64,000 nucleotides of DNA from Polyodon spathula (Eukaryota > Chordata > Actinopteri > Acipenseriformes > Polyodontidae): assembly GCF_017654505.1 (NCBI RefSeq), contig NC_054539.1:74064413-74128412 (forward strand). The letters are read 5' to 3'. The translations under genes and the position numbers were made by a program. Positions 1 to 11,250 of the stretch are shown one piece after another. The notes under the pieces are model-generated. The model saw nothing but the letters and a program-made list of their open reading frames with translations, made no database searches and was not told the DNA's origin. How positions within the stretch are numbered: position 1 is the stretch's first letter; the number at the start of each line of letters is the position of its first letter.

Positions 1-1157
1 ATGACATGGTTTATTTAGATTTCCAGAAAGCTTTTGACAAAGTCCCGCACAAAAGATTAATTCTCAAACTGAACGCAGTTGGGATTCAAGGAAACACATG
101 TACATGGATTAGGGAGTGGTTAACATGTAGAAAACAGAAAGTACTGATTAGAGGAAAAACCTCAGAATGGAGTGTGGTAACCAGCGGTGTACCACAGGGA
201 TCAGTATTAGGTCCTCTGCTATTCCTAATCTACATTAATGATTTAGATTCTGGTATAGTAAGCAAACTTGTTAAATTTGCAGACGACACAAAAGTAGGAG
301 GAGTGGCAAACACTGTTGCAGCAGCAAAGGTCATTCAAAATGATCTAGACAAGATTCAGAACTGGGCAGACACATGGCAAATGACATTTAATAGAGAAAA
401 GTGTAAGGTACTGCACGCAGGAAATAAAAATGTACATTATAAATATCATATGGGAGATATTGAAATTGGAGAAGGAATCTATGAAAAAGACCTAGGAGTT
501 TTTGTTGACTCAGAAATGTCTTCATCTAGGCAATGTGGGGAAGCTATAAAAAAGGCTAACAAGATGCTCGGATACATTGTGAAAAGTGTTGAATTTAAAT
601 CAAGGGAAGTAATGTTAAAACTGTACAATGCACTTGTAAGACCTCATCTTGAATATTGTGTTCAGTTCTGGTCACCTCGCTATAAAAAAGATATTGCTGC
701 TCTAGAAAGAGTGCAAAGAAGAGCGACCAGAATTATTCCAGGCTTAAAAGGCATGTCATATGCAGACAGGCTAAAAGAATTGAATCTGTTCAGTCTTGAA
801 CAAAGAAGACTACGTGGCGACCTAATTCAAGCATTAAAAATTCTAAAAGGTATTGACAGTGTCGACCCAAGGGACTTTTTCAGCCTGAAAAAAGAAACAA
901 GGACCAGGGGTCACAAATGGAGTTTAGAAAAAGGGGCATTCAGAACAGAAAATAGGAGACACTTTTTTACACAGAGAATTGTGAGGGTCTGGAATCAACT
1001 CCCCAGTAATGTTATTGAAGCTGACATCCTGGGATCCTTCAAGAAGCTGCTTGATGAGATTTTGGGATCAATAAGCTACTAACAACCAAACGAGCAAGAT
1101 GGGCCGAATGGCCTCCTCTCGTTTGTAAACTTTCTTATGTTCTTATGTTCTTATGTC
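1..1157 (+). mobile_element. CR1/L2-type LINE, 3' part (RT and C-terminal domain), cut by window edge
   Basis: The reading frame runs open from the window edge to the stop at about 1,082. The first Met is internal because the element continues to the left. Visible RT motifs are motif A (YLDFQKAFDKVPH), motif B (GVPQGSVLGPLLF) and motif C with the catalytic pair (KFADDTKVGG). A C-terminal domain rich in basic residues follows, ending ILGSISY. After the stop come about 50 bp of 3' UTR and then short ttcttatg repeats (about 1,131-1,156), the tail type of CR1/L2 LINEs that prime on a few 8-bp repeats instead of poly(A). The same C-terminal region and 3' UTR recur inverted at 32,639-33,040. The frame is undamaged in this window, so the copy is young or recently active; its 5' half cannot be judged. 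The element appears inserted into LTR-retroelement sequence that starts right after the tail. Confidence 0.93.
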
Positions 1158-1900
1158 TGCAGCTGAGGATTGGCGCAGCGCTTTGCCGGCTGATGCATCC
1201 TCCAGTTCTCCGGTCATCACTCCAGTTACCCCTGTCACCCCAGTGGGGTCCCTCGTCGCCAGGTCACGGCCCCTACCAGGAGGTGTCGGAAGAGGAACCG
1301 ACACTCCCTCAAGTTCGCCTGAGGAAGAGGGCGATGATGAGACTTGAGGGAGGGTCATTGTGTTTTGGGGGATGTGGCCTTGGTAGGGCCGGTGTGCTAC
1401 ACATAATGGGGGGGGGGGGGGGGGTGTATGACAGACTGGGGGGGAGGAAGAGGAAAAAAAATGTAATCCAGGAGGGGTTACAAAAGACTACCCGCAGAAT
1501 GTCACAGGAGGGAACCGGGATGAGAGTCACCTGGCTCCAATCTGTAATAGGTATATAAACCAGGAGAAATGTTTGTTCGGGGCAGTCTCCAGTCTGTGTG
1601 AAGCAAGGCTGTCATAATGAAGAAGAAACCTTTGTGAAAAAAGTAGAGTGAAGACCTTTTTGTGTGTGTGGTTTGGAAAACGGTGTTAAAGTGTTGTTTT
1701 GACTGGTAAACAGCTTAGCCGTCCAGTGGTTAGCAAGGGTAAAGAAGAAAAGTGTTTAGTAAGCCCTCCAAAACAGAGTTAGGTTTTGTTTTGTGTTTGT
1801 TTTATTTTCTTATATTTTCTGTACAATTTAATAAATCCTGCATAAAAGTGCTAAAAACTTTAAAATCCTTTGTCTGGGTCTGCATTAAAAGGACAAAACA
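1158..1900 (+). mobile_element. LTR-retroelement fragment: possible polyprotein tail plus LTR-like sequence
   Basis: Just after the LINE tail a short open frame (about 1,153-1,347) is rich in Ser, Pro and Glu and ends PEEEGDDET. It could be the end of an LTR-retroelement polyprotein, but no catalytic motif is present. LTR-like signals follow: a TATA box (ggtatataaacc, about 1,550) and, about 280 bp later, a polyadenylation signal (aataaatcc, about 1,830). A run of 17 G lies at 1,408-1,424. The LTR start is perhaps the tg at 1,388; the right end is not resolved. No target-site duplication was found, so the limits are approximate. Confidence 0.5.
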
Positions 1901-1935
1901 TTGTATGAATACCGGCTCATCAGTAGGTTAGTTTA

Positions 1936-2265
1936 GGTGATAGAGACACCATATAATGTATAGCGAGGGTTACGTAGTGTAGCCAGTTCCTGGAGCGGGA
2001 CACCTCGTTTATAAGACTAGCTCTCGCCCTGTGTGGCACCTTTTATTTATAGTTTTTGTACTATTTTATTTTTGTACAGCTTGCTGTATGTGTCCTCTGT
2101 GCGTTACCATCACTGGTAACGTCACATGACCTTTATTTACTTTCTCTTTTTGTATTAATAAATCCTGCGCACCTGTGCTGGCATGTTCAACTCCACCTCC
2201 CAGGTGTCTCTCTATTGCTTAAACAGTGGCTACCCACACACGACACGAGCACCCTGTCACACACC
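1936..2265 (+). mobile_element. Second LTR-like fragment
   Basis: This stretch holds a promoter-like part, an AT-rich T-tract region and a polyadenylation signal (attaataaatcc, about 2,155), arranged as in retroelement LTRs. A perfect short palindrome (arms CGTTACC / GGTAACG) lies at 2,102-2,121. There is no coding sequence. The family is not identified and the ends are uncertain. Confidence 0.35.
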
Positions 2266-3190
2266 TTTATTAAGGAAGAACCATTTTTAATAACATATGC
2301 AGCTTAACTTATTAAAGTCATATTTTTGGATATTCACAATTTACCTCATTTATCTTTAAGTAAGAGAATATATAAATGAAACTTGATCAGTAGGCATCAG
2401 TCAACAAAACTATGTGTTTTGCTTGCAAAATATGACCTGAAAATATGAAAGCAGACCTTACCCTGGTGATGCAAACATTCACACGCATCACCCCCCCCCC
2501 CCAACTCGTCTGGCAGTCTGGTTTAACCGTAAAACTACTCTGTATTTTATAATACATTACCCTGCAACATGTTTTAACATCTCATTGAAAGCTAAGACTA
2601 CTCTTGGCTTGCGTGGGTTGAAGCCTATGCTATTGATTTTGGAATTTTTGTTTTTGGTACAGTTTGCATGTGGTTACATGTAAATGTTGCATGCCGTCAT
2701 ACTTCAAAGACCTGAATATAAAAATAGACTTGTGCCTGCAATTTGCCAATGTATTCAAACATTTTCAAGAGAACCCACATTTAAAGTTGCTTTGTAAAGC
2801 ATTGTTTTAAAATAATGCTAATAAACCTTTAAAGACCTTGGTTAGTATTTTAAGCAGACATAAGCCTCTGGAATCAACCCACAGGCTTATTTTTATACCA
2901 CCCTTCACATTTCTCATGGCTGCAGTGTGTCCACTCCAGACAAGTCTTTTCCACTTCCAAATTAGTGCTGTGAAGCTGTGTTGGAAGTTTGTACAGCCTC
3001 ATATCTGTGTCTTGCTTTGCAGGGACCAGCCATCTGTGTACACTGGCACAGTATGTGAAGGATCTCTTTAACCAACCATTTAACTGACCAGCTAGCATGG
3101 TAGCCTGCTTGGCTTGGGGTTGGGCAGAGGTACTCAACTCTCACCCCAGAGGAGCCATTCCAGTCCAGGTCTTTTGACTGAGTTTGGAGA
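2266..3190. other. Unassigned AT-rich sequence
   Basis: No convincing coding exon, RNA gene or named repeat was seen. A run of 12 C lies at 2,491-2,502. Short open frames at 2,838-3,195 overlap on both strands, lack similarity that I recognise and look like chance. Confidence 0.4.
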
Positions 3191-3479
3191 GTCAACTCTT
3201 CATTTTAGGACCCCCCCCTGAAAGTACCACTGGGACATCGCTAGATTGTGTGCAGGCTTCAGTGCTGACCCTTTTAACTAGACCAGTCAACTCTTCATTT
3301 TAGGACCCCCCCTGAAAGTACCACTGGGACATCGCTAGATTGTGTGCAGGCTTCAGTGCTGACCCTTTTAACTAGACCAGTCAACTCTTCATTTTAGGAC
3401 CCCCCCTGAAAGTACCACTGGGACATCGCTAGATTGTGTGCAGGCTTCAGTGCTGACCCTTTTAACTAGACCAGTCAAC
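3191..3479. repeat. Tandem triplication, 94-95 bp unit
   Basis: Three nearly identical copies start at 3,191, 3,286 and 3,380, and the first bases of a fourth lie at 3,474. Each begins gtcaactcttcattttagg and ends ttttaactagacca. The only clear difference is one extra C in the C-run of the first copy. Such high identity points to a very recent duplication or to an assembly effect. Confidence 0.95.
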
Positions 3480-3603
3480 CTGCAAACATCTTAGAAGAAT
3501 TAATCAAAGGACCAATATACTTCTCTTACTCGAATTACCCAGGATTCAATTTACTGTAAATGCATTGGCCAACAATGAATACATAGTTTTGTTTTCATGA
3601 GGG

Positions 3604-4054
3604 TGTGGCAGAGTAGACCAGAGACCTGCACATAAATAGGGGCAGGGCAAAGCCCTACTGATTTAAACCTATTGTGTTTATTGTATTAAAGAATGGTTTG
3701 TGTATTTTGTGTTTATTTAAAACAAGTGTTTTCTTTGTTATGGTTTGGTTTAGATGTGGTATGGCAGGGGCGATTGTGATCATTTTTGCCACGCAAACAT
3801 TAAAAAACCCTGTGCAGAAGGTGACCGTCTCCAGATTAATTGATTAATGTATTGCTAATCTGGAGATGGTCAACGGTATTAAAACCTGCAGCTTTTGTTG
3901 TTCAAGGTGGGTGTTCAAGAGGAGGAATGTGTGGGAGAGAGAGAGTGTGAAGCAAAGACAAAGACCAGATCAATCTCTTACGGGTTCTTTCTCAGCACTA
4001 GTTTACGAATCAAAACCATAGGGGTTGGTTTTCTGCTCACATTTTGTATGCACA
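3604..4054 (+). mobile_element. LTR-like element copy A, with stem-loop before its TATA-like box
   Basis: The stretch begins tgtggcag and contains an inverted repeat at 3,822-3,872: left arm TGACCGTCTCCAGATTA, right arm its reverse complement with one mismatch, and a 17-base loop. A TATA-like ggtattaaaacc follows within a few bases (about 3,875). It resembles copies B and D (minus strand) in the stretch around tgtgcagaaggtg and the stem. No coding capacity is visible. The right end is uncertain because another LTR is inserted directly after it. Confidence 0.55.
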
Positions 4055-4738
4055 TGTGGCAAAGTGGCTAGTGGAGGGGAACAGGTATAGCGGTGATGCG
4101 ATGCAGGAGTGACAGGCAGACACCATTTCACTGGAAACTGTTGCTTTTATTTATAATCCAGGTCTGGTGACCGTAAAATAATAAATCCCCGGCGATACAC
4201 AACCATGTGTAAAGCGTGGAGATAATAAAACAGGGCACAGTCCAGAACAAAAATGAACCCACGGTCACCAGTCCTGGGTGAGTCCAGACGTGAGGGTGCG
4301 TTGTGAATACACAGATACGGTGGTGTGCAGGGGTGCTCCGGACAGTGCTGACCCTTTGCGACAGCTCTGGAGTAGTGCTCTAACTGTCTACAGTGAAATA
4401 AACACAGACAGTTAATAAACAAACACAACACGTAATCAAGTTCCACTCTCACTCCTTCCTCCAAACGTTCTACCCAAACGAAGGAAAAGATCAGCGTTAC
4501 CCTGGCCCCTATATGTAATCCTGCATGATATCTAGGTAAACGGTTGCAACTGCCTCTCGTTTACCTTTCAAATCAATATGGTCTTACAACAGAGTCGTGC
4601 TTCTTTCCAGGCTGACCCACTTCCCTGACCTGGAAACTAACTGTCAGGCCAGCCCTTCCAGATACTTCTCCTCTCGTTCTTTAGCGCCCTCACAGGTTGG
4701 GAGGAAGATTCATCACCAGAACTCATCTTTCCGTCACA
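4055..4738 (-). mobile_element. Solo LTR copy E with perfect 5-bp target-site duplication
   Basis: Read on the minus strand it starts TGTGACGG and ends GCCACA. It is flanked on both sides by GCACA (4,050-4,054 and 4,739-4,743), a perfect 5-bp duplication typical of LTR-retroelement integration. On the minus strand it has a TATA-like acatatagggg (4,506-4,516) and a distal polyadenylation signal (ataaataaaagc, about 4,150), which sets its orientation. A palindrome with perfect 9-bp arms (AGGTAAACG / CGTTTACCT, 4,534-4,566) lies just upstream of the TATA-like box. There is no internal coding region, so it is best read as a solo LTR left by LTR-LTR recombination. Confidence 0.8.
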
Positions 4739-5290
4739 GCACACAACAAATAAAAATAAACAAAACAAAACCTAGCTCTACTCGAGCACTAACTCAGCAT
4801 ACAGGAACCTCACTAGAAGCAGGGCAGCTAAACTAGAAAAACTGCTGCCTTTTTACCTTCATCTGTGATTTCGTTAGCACAGAAGTACTGCTCAACCCTA
4901 TCCAGGTACACTTTGAGACTTTCTTCATTTTCATCGAACTGGAAATCCTTGGCTCTTCCGATAGCAGCCATCCTTTTGCTCTTATTTTTAACTGTGCTGA
5001 ATCCTTTTTAGCAACATCCCATCCTTGTCGTCAACTGTTACGTATTTTGGGTCCGGAAATAAGTGAGCCCAGACGAGGAGAACCGTACAAAATCAAACGT
5101 TGTTTATTATTCATGCAGTTACACACAGAACACAGACCTCAGAACACAGAACCAGAACCCCAAAGCACACATGCGCCTTCCCTTTCATCCTGCAGCTAAC
5201 ACGCAGCCTTACACGTGCTGATCTACACTGTAACTATTCCGTGCATGCTGTGCATGTGAACATGCATTGCACCTGCAGTAATATATAACA
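4739..5290 (-). mobile_element. Ty3/gypsy-like 5' fragment: LTR and start of gag
   Basis: On the minus strand the stretch 5,290-5,036 starts TGTTATATATTAC, ends CGTAACA and contains a polyadenylation signal (aataaacaacg), so it looks like a compact LTR of about 255 bp. About 65 bp further on, an ATG at 4,971 opens a frame resembling gypsy gag (it includes DFQFDENEES and YLDRVEQYFCANEI). The frame is lost near 4,840 where the element is truncated. Sequence from 4,744 to 4,835 is similar in wording (cctagctct..., aggaacct) to the LTR-like stretch near 9,340. The piece directly abuts Tc1 transposase sequence at 5,291, so one has landed in the other. It is defective. Confidence 0.65.
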
Positions 5291-6021
5291 GAAGCCATTA
5301 CTTAAAAAGCCTCATCTTAAAGCATGTATGGAGTTTGCGAAAAAGCAGATAGATGATACTGCAGACATGTGGAAAAAAGTTTTGTGGTCAGACAAGACAA
5401 AAATGTAACTTTTCAGTCTAGTTTCCAAGAGTTAAGTCTGGCGCAAGCCCAACACTGCACATCACCCAGTCAACAACATCCCAGCTGTCAAGCATGGTGG
5501 TGGCAGCATCATGTTATGGGGATGCTTCTCTTCATCAGGTACTGGGAAGCTTGACAGGATAGAGGAGAGAATGGATGGTGCAAAGTACAAGCGATTCCTT
5601 GAGGAAAACTTGTTTGAGTCAGCCAAGACTTTGAAACTGGGGAGGAAATTTACATTTCAGCAGGACAATGACCCGAAGCACAAATCCAAAGCCACACTGG
5701 AGTGGTTGATCAAGAAGAAAATGAATGTTCTTGAGTGGCCCAGTCAAAGTCTTGACTTGAATCCAATCGGAAATTTATGGCGAGACTTGAAGGTTGCAGT
5801 CTATTGACGATCCCCAACAAACTTATCAGAACTGGAGCAATTTTCCCGTGAAGAATGAGCAAACATTTCATCATCCTAGCTACAAAAGATGCTTCTACCA
5901 AGTACTGACTTAAGGGGCTGAATACTTGTGCAACCAGTAAATTTGAAAAACCGTGCACACATTATTTGTAATTCAACAAAATGGGACATTATTGGTAGGG
6001 GGAGAATACTTCTGCAAACCA
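5291..6021 (+). pseudogene. Tc1/mariner-like transposase remnant
   Basis: The sequence encodes, with interruptions, the C-terminal catalytic part of a Tc1 transposase. The order is a lysine-rich stretch with KKPHLKACMEFAKK (5,292 on), WSDKTKM followed by a stop, then the open block 5,511-5,807 with [21 protein letters not shown] (second catalytic Asp) and [14 protein letters not shown]. In active relatives the last block reads NPIENLW, so the third catalytic acid is replaced by Gly here. The first DDE region has an internal stop and a frame change. Untranslated sequence to about 6,021 looks like the inner terminal region, directly followed by an AT repeat, as expected for an element that targets TA. 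The 5' end is lost. Confidence 0.85.

Positions 6022-6096
<75 letters not shown>
6022..6096. repeat. (AT)n microsatellite
   Basis: About 75 bp of nearly pure AT repeat at the end of the Tc1 remnant. It is probably an expansion of the TA target site. Confidence 0.97.
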
Positions 6097-6099
<3 letters not shown>

Positions 6100-7003
6100 G
6101 ATGGAGTGGAGTGTACATTCCAAAGCAAACTTGGTCAGCTGTGAGGCCGTGGCTGTAAAGAATTTCATACTCCATCTGGGTAAAGGTTGTGGTGATGGTT
6201 TAAAAATAAATAAATAAATAAATAAATGTGAAGACAACATAAACCAACTGGGTAGTAAACAAACTGTGAAATAGTGTAATGTGTTTAAAAGTAAAATTAT
6301 AGTTAATAAATTAATGTAAATTGGTTCCCACAGATTGATGTATTAGATTAAATCAGACTTGGGTTTATATTATGTTTTGTTGAAGAAAATGTTAGAAAGG
6401 ATATATGAAGGCTTTAAGACCCTGGGGAGCATATTGATGTCAGGAGTGGTCATCAATTTGTCTTAATTGTTTAATTATGTAATTGTCTAGCAGTTAAAGC
6501 TGGTAAAGTTGAGATGGCGGGGGAAAGGAGAAAAAAAAAGAGAAAAGACCAAACGCTGGGGTAACAAAGAACTTTAAAACTGAATGGATAGTTTGTTTCA
6601 GGGTAAGCAGAATTAGCCTGTCCCTGTTTAGTTTGGAGGGAAAAATAAGTGTTTAGTTTAGGACCCAAGAAACGGTTAGGTTTTGTTTGTTTATTTGATT
6701 TTGTTTTCAAAAATAAATACAACCCATGGAGAGTAACTGTACTACTGTTGTCATTGTTTGTTATTTAAACACATCTGCTAGTGTGCGGAAGACTAAACTA
6801 TACAATCATAGAGTGCAACCAGGAGCAAGAATTCATCACTACATATAAGCCAGACCCCTGTCTAGAATCTTTATTTTCTTTCACAGTCTCTTTTGACTCT
6901 GTTTCACGTGAGTGTTACCGTTACTCAAATATAAGGGTCATTTAAGCAGTATAAAAATGTGTTTCACTTGAGAAAGTGAAGTGTTTAGAGAATTGATGTG
7001 TGC
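6097..7003. other. Unassigned sequence, probably repeat-derived
   Basis: No gene was recognised. A stretch near 6,650-6,720 (ggttaggttttgtttg and a poly(A)-signal-like aaaataaatac) resembles the distal part of the LTR-like sequences at 1.8 kb and, inverted, at 4.75 kb and 9.3 kb. Some of this interval is therefore likely LTR debris. An (aaat)n-type short repeat lies at about 6,200-6,227. Confidence 0.4.
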
Positions 7004-8330
7004 TGTTATGTTCAGGGTTCACCTGTTTAGTTAATACATAAAAGATATGCCTTTAAAGACTGTCGTGAGAGGAAGTTGGTGCAGCATTGCAAATTCACTA
7101 CAGGATGAGCTAATTAGGGACCAGTTGGTAATTAAAACCTCATGTGTACAATTGAGGGAGTGCTTGTTATGAGAATCAGATGATTTAACATTGTGGAAAG
7201 CACTGGAGATTGGTAAGCAAGCAGAAGCTGCATTAGCAGGGACGTGTAAATTATCAGGCACCTCAACTGCACCATCTTTGGACTTTACAGCACAAGTGCT
7301 GCTCTAATTGTGGATCAGTCAGGCATGTAGCCTTGTAAGTGGCCAGCGCTGTAGGAACTGCCAAAAACTACCAGATACCAGAGAAATATCCCCTTCCAAC
7401 AGCTGAAGAACTTACCACACATTTCCACGTCTCTACCGTTTTCAGCAAACTGGGTTTGCAACCTGGTTATCTGTAAGTGCCACTGGCACCTGTTAGCAGA
7501 GACTTCACAACCTTTGTCACACACGAGGGGTTTCAAATACAAGCGCATGACATTTAGCCTCAGCTCTGCCCCAGCTGCTTTAATAAAAAGACGTTTGGAT
7601 TTACTCAGATGACATTAGGATCTACGCAGACTCCACGCGATGCTGGTCTACTACAAGTTTTCCGTCAGCTATCTGCCCATCATGAGACTCTCAATACTGA
7701 GAAATGTCTGCTTGGGGTTTCAGAGATGGAATTTGTGGGGTGAAAGCTCTCAGGGCAAGGCATCACCTCTATCCGGTCTCACTTGGATACCGTCCATACC
7801 CTTCCTGTCCCGCAATCAGCATCCGAGCTGGCTGCTTCTCTTGGAATGACCACATGTTACCTCAGTTTCCTCAAACGGTATGCCTCCACTATGGCCCCAC
7901 TACACCACCTCCTAAAAAAGGATATACACCAGCTGCCATCCGCTACTACATGTTGGCATAGAAAAACCTGCGGCTTTTGCTTCACACGCCCTCACTCCAG
8001 CAGAATAAAAGGATTCTGTGGGTGAGAGGGAAGCTTTGGCATGCATTTGGGCATGTGAGCACTGGCATCTCTACCTCTATGGTAGAGCCTTAACCTTACA
8101 TCTCAGGGTGGTGGCCATCTAAAGTGGCCTTCAGCTTCCTCAAGTGTCTGACTAACTAATAAATTAACATGGGGGGTGGTGGTTGTTATGTTAAGGGTTT
8201 ATCTGTTTAGCTAATAAATAGAAACTATGCCTTTAAGGACTCGAGAGATTCAGGTTGTTAGTGTTTCTGGTCAAATGGCTAGAAGAGACAGATAAGGTGT
8301 ATCAACAGTGCTGTTGCAGTTTACAGTACC
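7004..8330 (+). mobile_element. Internally deleted Ty3/gypsy-like retroelement
   Basis: Two related direct repeats begin tgttatgtt at 7,004 and 8,184. The second is preceded by a purine-rich tract (ggggggtggtgg, about 8,171-8,183), as expected of a polypurine tract before a 3' LTR. Between them on the + strand are broken coding pieces: gag-like sequence (7,080-7,260), a zinc-knuckle-like block near 7,295-7,360 (cysteines spaced CSNCG... ...C..C) and part of the reverse transcriptase C-terminal region in shifting frames (7,600-8,010, including LPVPQSASELAASLGMT and MAPLHHLLKKD). Protease, most of RT, RNase H and integrase are absent. The element is dead, and its outer limits are approximate. 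Confidence 0.7.
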
Positions 8331-9240
8331 ACCGACGCTTGCGTTTTCACTATCACAGGGGCAAGTTAAATCTTGCCTCTTGTTAGCATTAGCAACAGTA
8401 TCAATTGTGTTTTTTTATTCTTCGCTTGTTTTTTTATTTGTTGTTTTTGAATTAGGGCTTTGCTATATGTTCAAGAACCACAGTAGACATTTACGTTTAT
8501 TTCATCTTGATACCATATTAAAAGTGTCAAGATGTTCAAAGGCCAGTACAATGCTTTATTTATGACAGCTCCAGGCACTTGCTTTAATGTAGAACAAGGC
8601 ACTATATATTGCCATTGTGTAATTAATTGCAGCTGCCTTAAATATTTCCCTCTACAGGGATTACAGATGACTTCCCAGAGCTCAATGACTTTCCTGGCTG
8701 GAGTAACCATGCTTATCATTAATGGCTCTGTCCATATTCTTGGCTGATTAAACTGCACAATAGACCTTGATAAGCTCAGTGATCTGGGCAGCCATGAATC
8801 AGTTAATTAGTTTGAGGACCAGCTGCAGCACTAACAGGTGCTTACTAACACAAATCCAATGGTATTTTAATGGTAGTCTTTGAAAAAGCTGTGCAGTGAC
8901 TTATGCATTTCGTGATGTACTAATATATATATAAAATTGCATGGACTCTGGACCGGTGCGAGGTCAAACGCATAACCGAAATACACACATAAAAGGAGCG
9001 AGGGAATACAATGACACCGCTTTTGTTGAAACACTCAACGTTTTTTTTTTTTTTTTTTTAAACACTTAACATTGTTTGCATTATGCAATTATCCAATGTA
9101 CAATGGACAGCGGAACCGTGCAGCTTCATGCAATTAACCGCATCGTGCAATCATAGAAAATGATGCACTAACAAACAGGACCAGCTGCATGCTATGCAAT
9201 TATAAATATTGTGATTAAATTGCAACTCTCACATGGTTCA
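8331..9240. other. Unassigned AT-rich sequence
   Basis: No supported gene. A T-run lies at 9,041-9,059. The stretch 9,050-9,240 has repeated short words (atgcaatt, gcatgcaa) that suggest old transposon sequence, but no family is recognised. Open frames at 8,308-8,758 overlap on both strands and look random. Confidence 0.35.
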
Positions 9241-9455
9241 TTGCCCCTTTAAAACGTAGACCCAGGACACAGTTGCAGTTTAAGCGATTGCACACTATTT
9301 TTAACAACAAAATAACAAAAAATAAACAAAACACAAAATAAACACCTAGCTCTCACAAGCACCAACTACCACACACAGGAACTTAACTACAACAGGACAG
9401 GTAAGCTGTTTACCTGTAACACACATTAACAAAACACACAAAGTTTTTTTCACAC

Positions 9456-9486
<31 letters not shown>

Positions 9487-9710
9487 CAGTTGAACTCACC
9501 CTCAACCGGGCTCCTCACACACCAGCAGCCCTGAACAGCCTGGCTGCTTTCTTGAAATACCCTGCACCTGGCTCTAATTTACAATAAAAAACAGGTGCAG
9601 GGGATAATTAATAATAAAACAATTAACAATTAAACAGCACCAAGAAATTAAATAAAACGTGCATTTCCACCTGTTTTAGGCAGGAAGGAATCTGCTCCTC
9701 TCCCTGCTAC

Positions 9711-9712
<2 letters not shown>
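9241..9712 (-). mobile_element. LTR-like element copy G (minus), with perfect 11-bp stem
   Basis: Read on the minus strand the element begins near gtagcagggag (about 9,710). It carries an inverted repeat with perfect 11-bp arms CCCTGCACCTG / CAGGTGCAGGG (9,560-9,602, loop of 21 bases), followed at once by a TATA-like gggtatttcaag (about 9,551-9,562). Distal AT-rich sequence with aataaac words (9,310-9,350) may hold the polyadenylation signal. Poly(T) lies at 9,461-9,486. No coding sequence and no target-site duplication were found. Confidence 0.5.

Positions 9713-9713
<1 letters not shown>

Positions 9714-9786
<73 letters not shown>
9714..9786. repeat. Compound (AT)n(AC)n microsatellite
   Basis: About 44 bp of AT repeat passes directly into about 30 bp of AC repeat. 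Confidence 0.97.
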
Positions 9787-9792
<6 letters not shown>

Positions 9793-9910
9793 GGACAAAT
9801 TGAGTCACCACCGCAAAGTAAAATGTACTTAAATATTTAAACAAAAAAAAAAAGTTTTTTAATATACATTTATTTTTAAAGCTGTTTTCATTAACATTTA
9901 GCAAATGTGC

Positions 9911-10543
9911 TGTGACAGGAAATGGCATTGTGGTGATGTCAGACCAGAAGAAGGAAGCACACACAGGTCAGATAGCTGCAGTTTACAGGAGCGGCATGCG
10001 CCGTTTATTAAATAACACTAAATTAAATCAAATATTTAAACAAAAATAAACACTGCTCACAGAGCACAAAAGCAAAAGGTTTACACAAAAATAAATCATG
10101 AACACAAAATACAAACATAGGTCAGGCGGGGTGATCGCCTTCACTGTTCCTATATCTGCTGTTTTTAAATGAATCTCTCCGAACACACACGCTGAGTGCA
10201 GAGCGCTGCAGGTAATTATACAGGTGACCATCTCCCAATTAGCAACAAATTAATCACTTAATTAATTCGAGAGATGGCCACATTCTGCACGGGTTTTATA
10301 ATGTGGATGGGGCTTCCCATCCTCGCTGCAAAACAATAACAAAACTAAAACACTGCTACGCCGTCATACAATAAATAATAAACAAAAAAAACACACGGCT
10401 GTTCACCGTCATCTATAAACAAAAATAAAACACAATACAATAAACAAATACAAAATAACACAGTGGCGGAGGAGGAGACTCCGTTCTAAAAATAAACTTA
10501 ACAATACAAATAAACAGCAGGGCTTTCCTACCGCCCTGCTACA
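9911..10543 (-). mobile_element. Solo-LTR-like element copy B (minus)
   Basis: Read on the minus strand it begins TGTAGCAGGGCGG and ends near CCTGTCACA. It has an imperfect inverted repeat (about 10,225-10,280) whose arms both contain CCATCTC and AATTA. A TATA-like ctgtataatta (10,213-10,223) follows immediately. The distal part is rich in aataaa-like words and matches copies C and D (for example gtcaggccagaa / gtcagaccagaa near the right end, and atgtggatggggcttccc shared with C). No coding sequence. No perfect target duplication was found, so the ends are approximate. Confidence 0.7.
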
Positions 10544-11250
10544 GTGTATAATAACTTTTCTGTATAATTCGTAAAAACAACAAAATCCATAATACTTTAA
10601 ATACAGAGAAATGCATAATACATGATATACAGTATAATACATGATATAGTAGCATAATACATGACATAGTAGCAACAACACAGCAGTTAATATCAGGCTT
10701 AAAGAGCATAGAAACCAAAAGAGAACAAGTGGGTCTTGAGAGTTGATTTAAAGCGAGCGACGGTGGGAGCATCACGCACCAAAGCTGGGAGAGAGATCCA
10801 AAGAGTCGGAGCCATGAAGCTAAATGAGCGTTCTCCAAGCGTGGTGCACTTTTCTTGGGGATAAAAGGCAGGCCAGAGTGAGAGGACCTCAGCTTGCGGG
10901 CAGGGGCATTGAGAGTCAGCAGGTTGAGGAGGTACTCGGGACCTGTGTGATGAAGGGCATTGTAAGTGAGCAGGAGAGTTTTGAAAATACTTTAGAGGTA
11001 GCCAGTGCAGCTGGGCAGGTCGAGGGGTGATGTGATCACGTTTGTTACGTAAGGATCCTGTCGGCAGTATTCTGAGCTAGCTGCAGTTGGTTTATGTTGC
11101 GTGCCGGGAGACCACCATATAGAGAGTTGCAGTAGTTGAGTCGAAAGGAGACAAATGCGTGACAAAGTATCTCCGCATCCGGGAGGGAAAGGTAGGGATG
11201 GACTTTGGAGATGGTAAGAGGAAGATACTTTTAAAAAGGAATGTTGTATC
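10544..11250. repeat. Dispersed-repeat-like sequence (10,720-11,230), family not named
   Basis: The stretch containing gatcctgtcggcagtattct and gggagaccaccatatagag has the look of a repeat I have seen widely in fish genomes, but I cannot name its family with confidence. Open frames on both strands (10,539-11,252) carry no recognised protein domain. The first 150 bp are AT-rich with a short atgatatagtagcataatac-type tandem. Confidence 0.35.

Noticed and set aside
5953..6240. Tyr-Ile repeat open frames on both strands
   Set aside because: They are translations of the (AT)n microsatellite.
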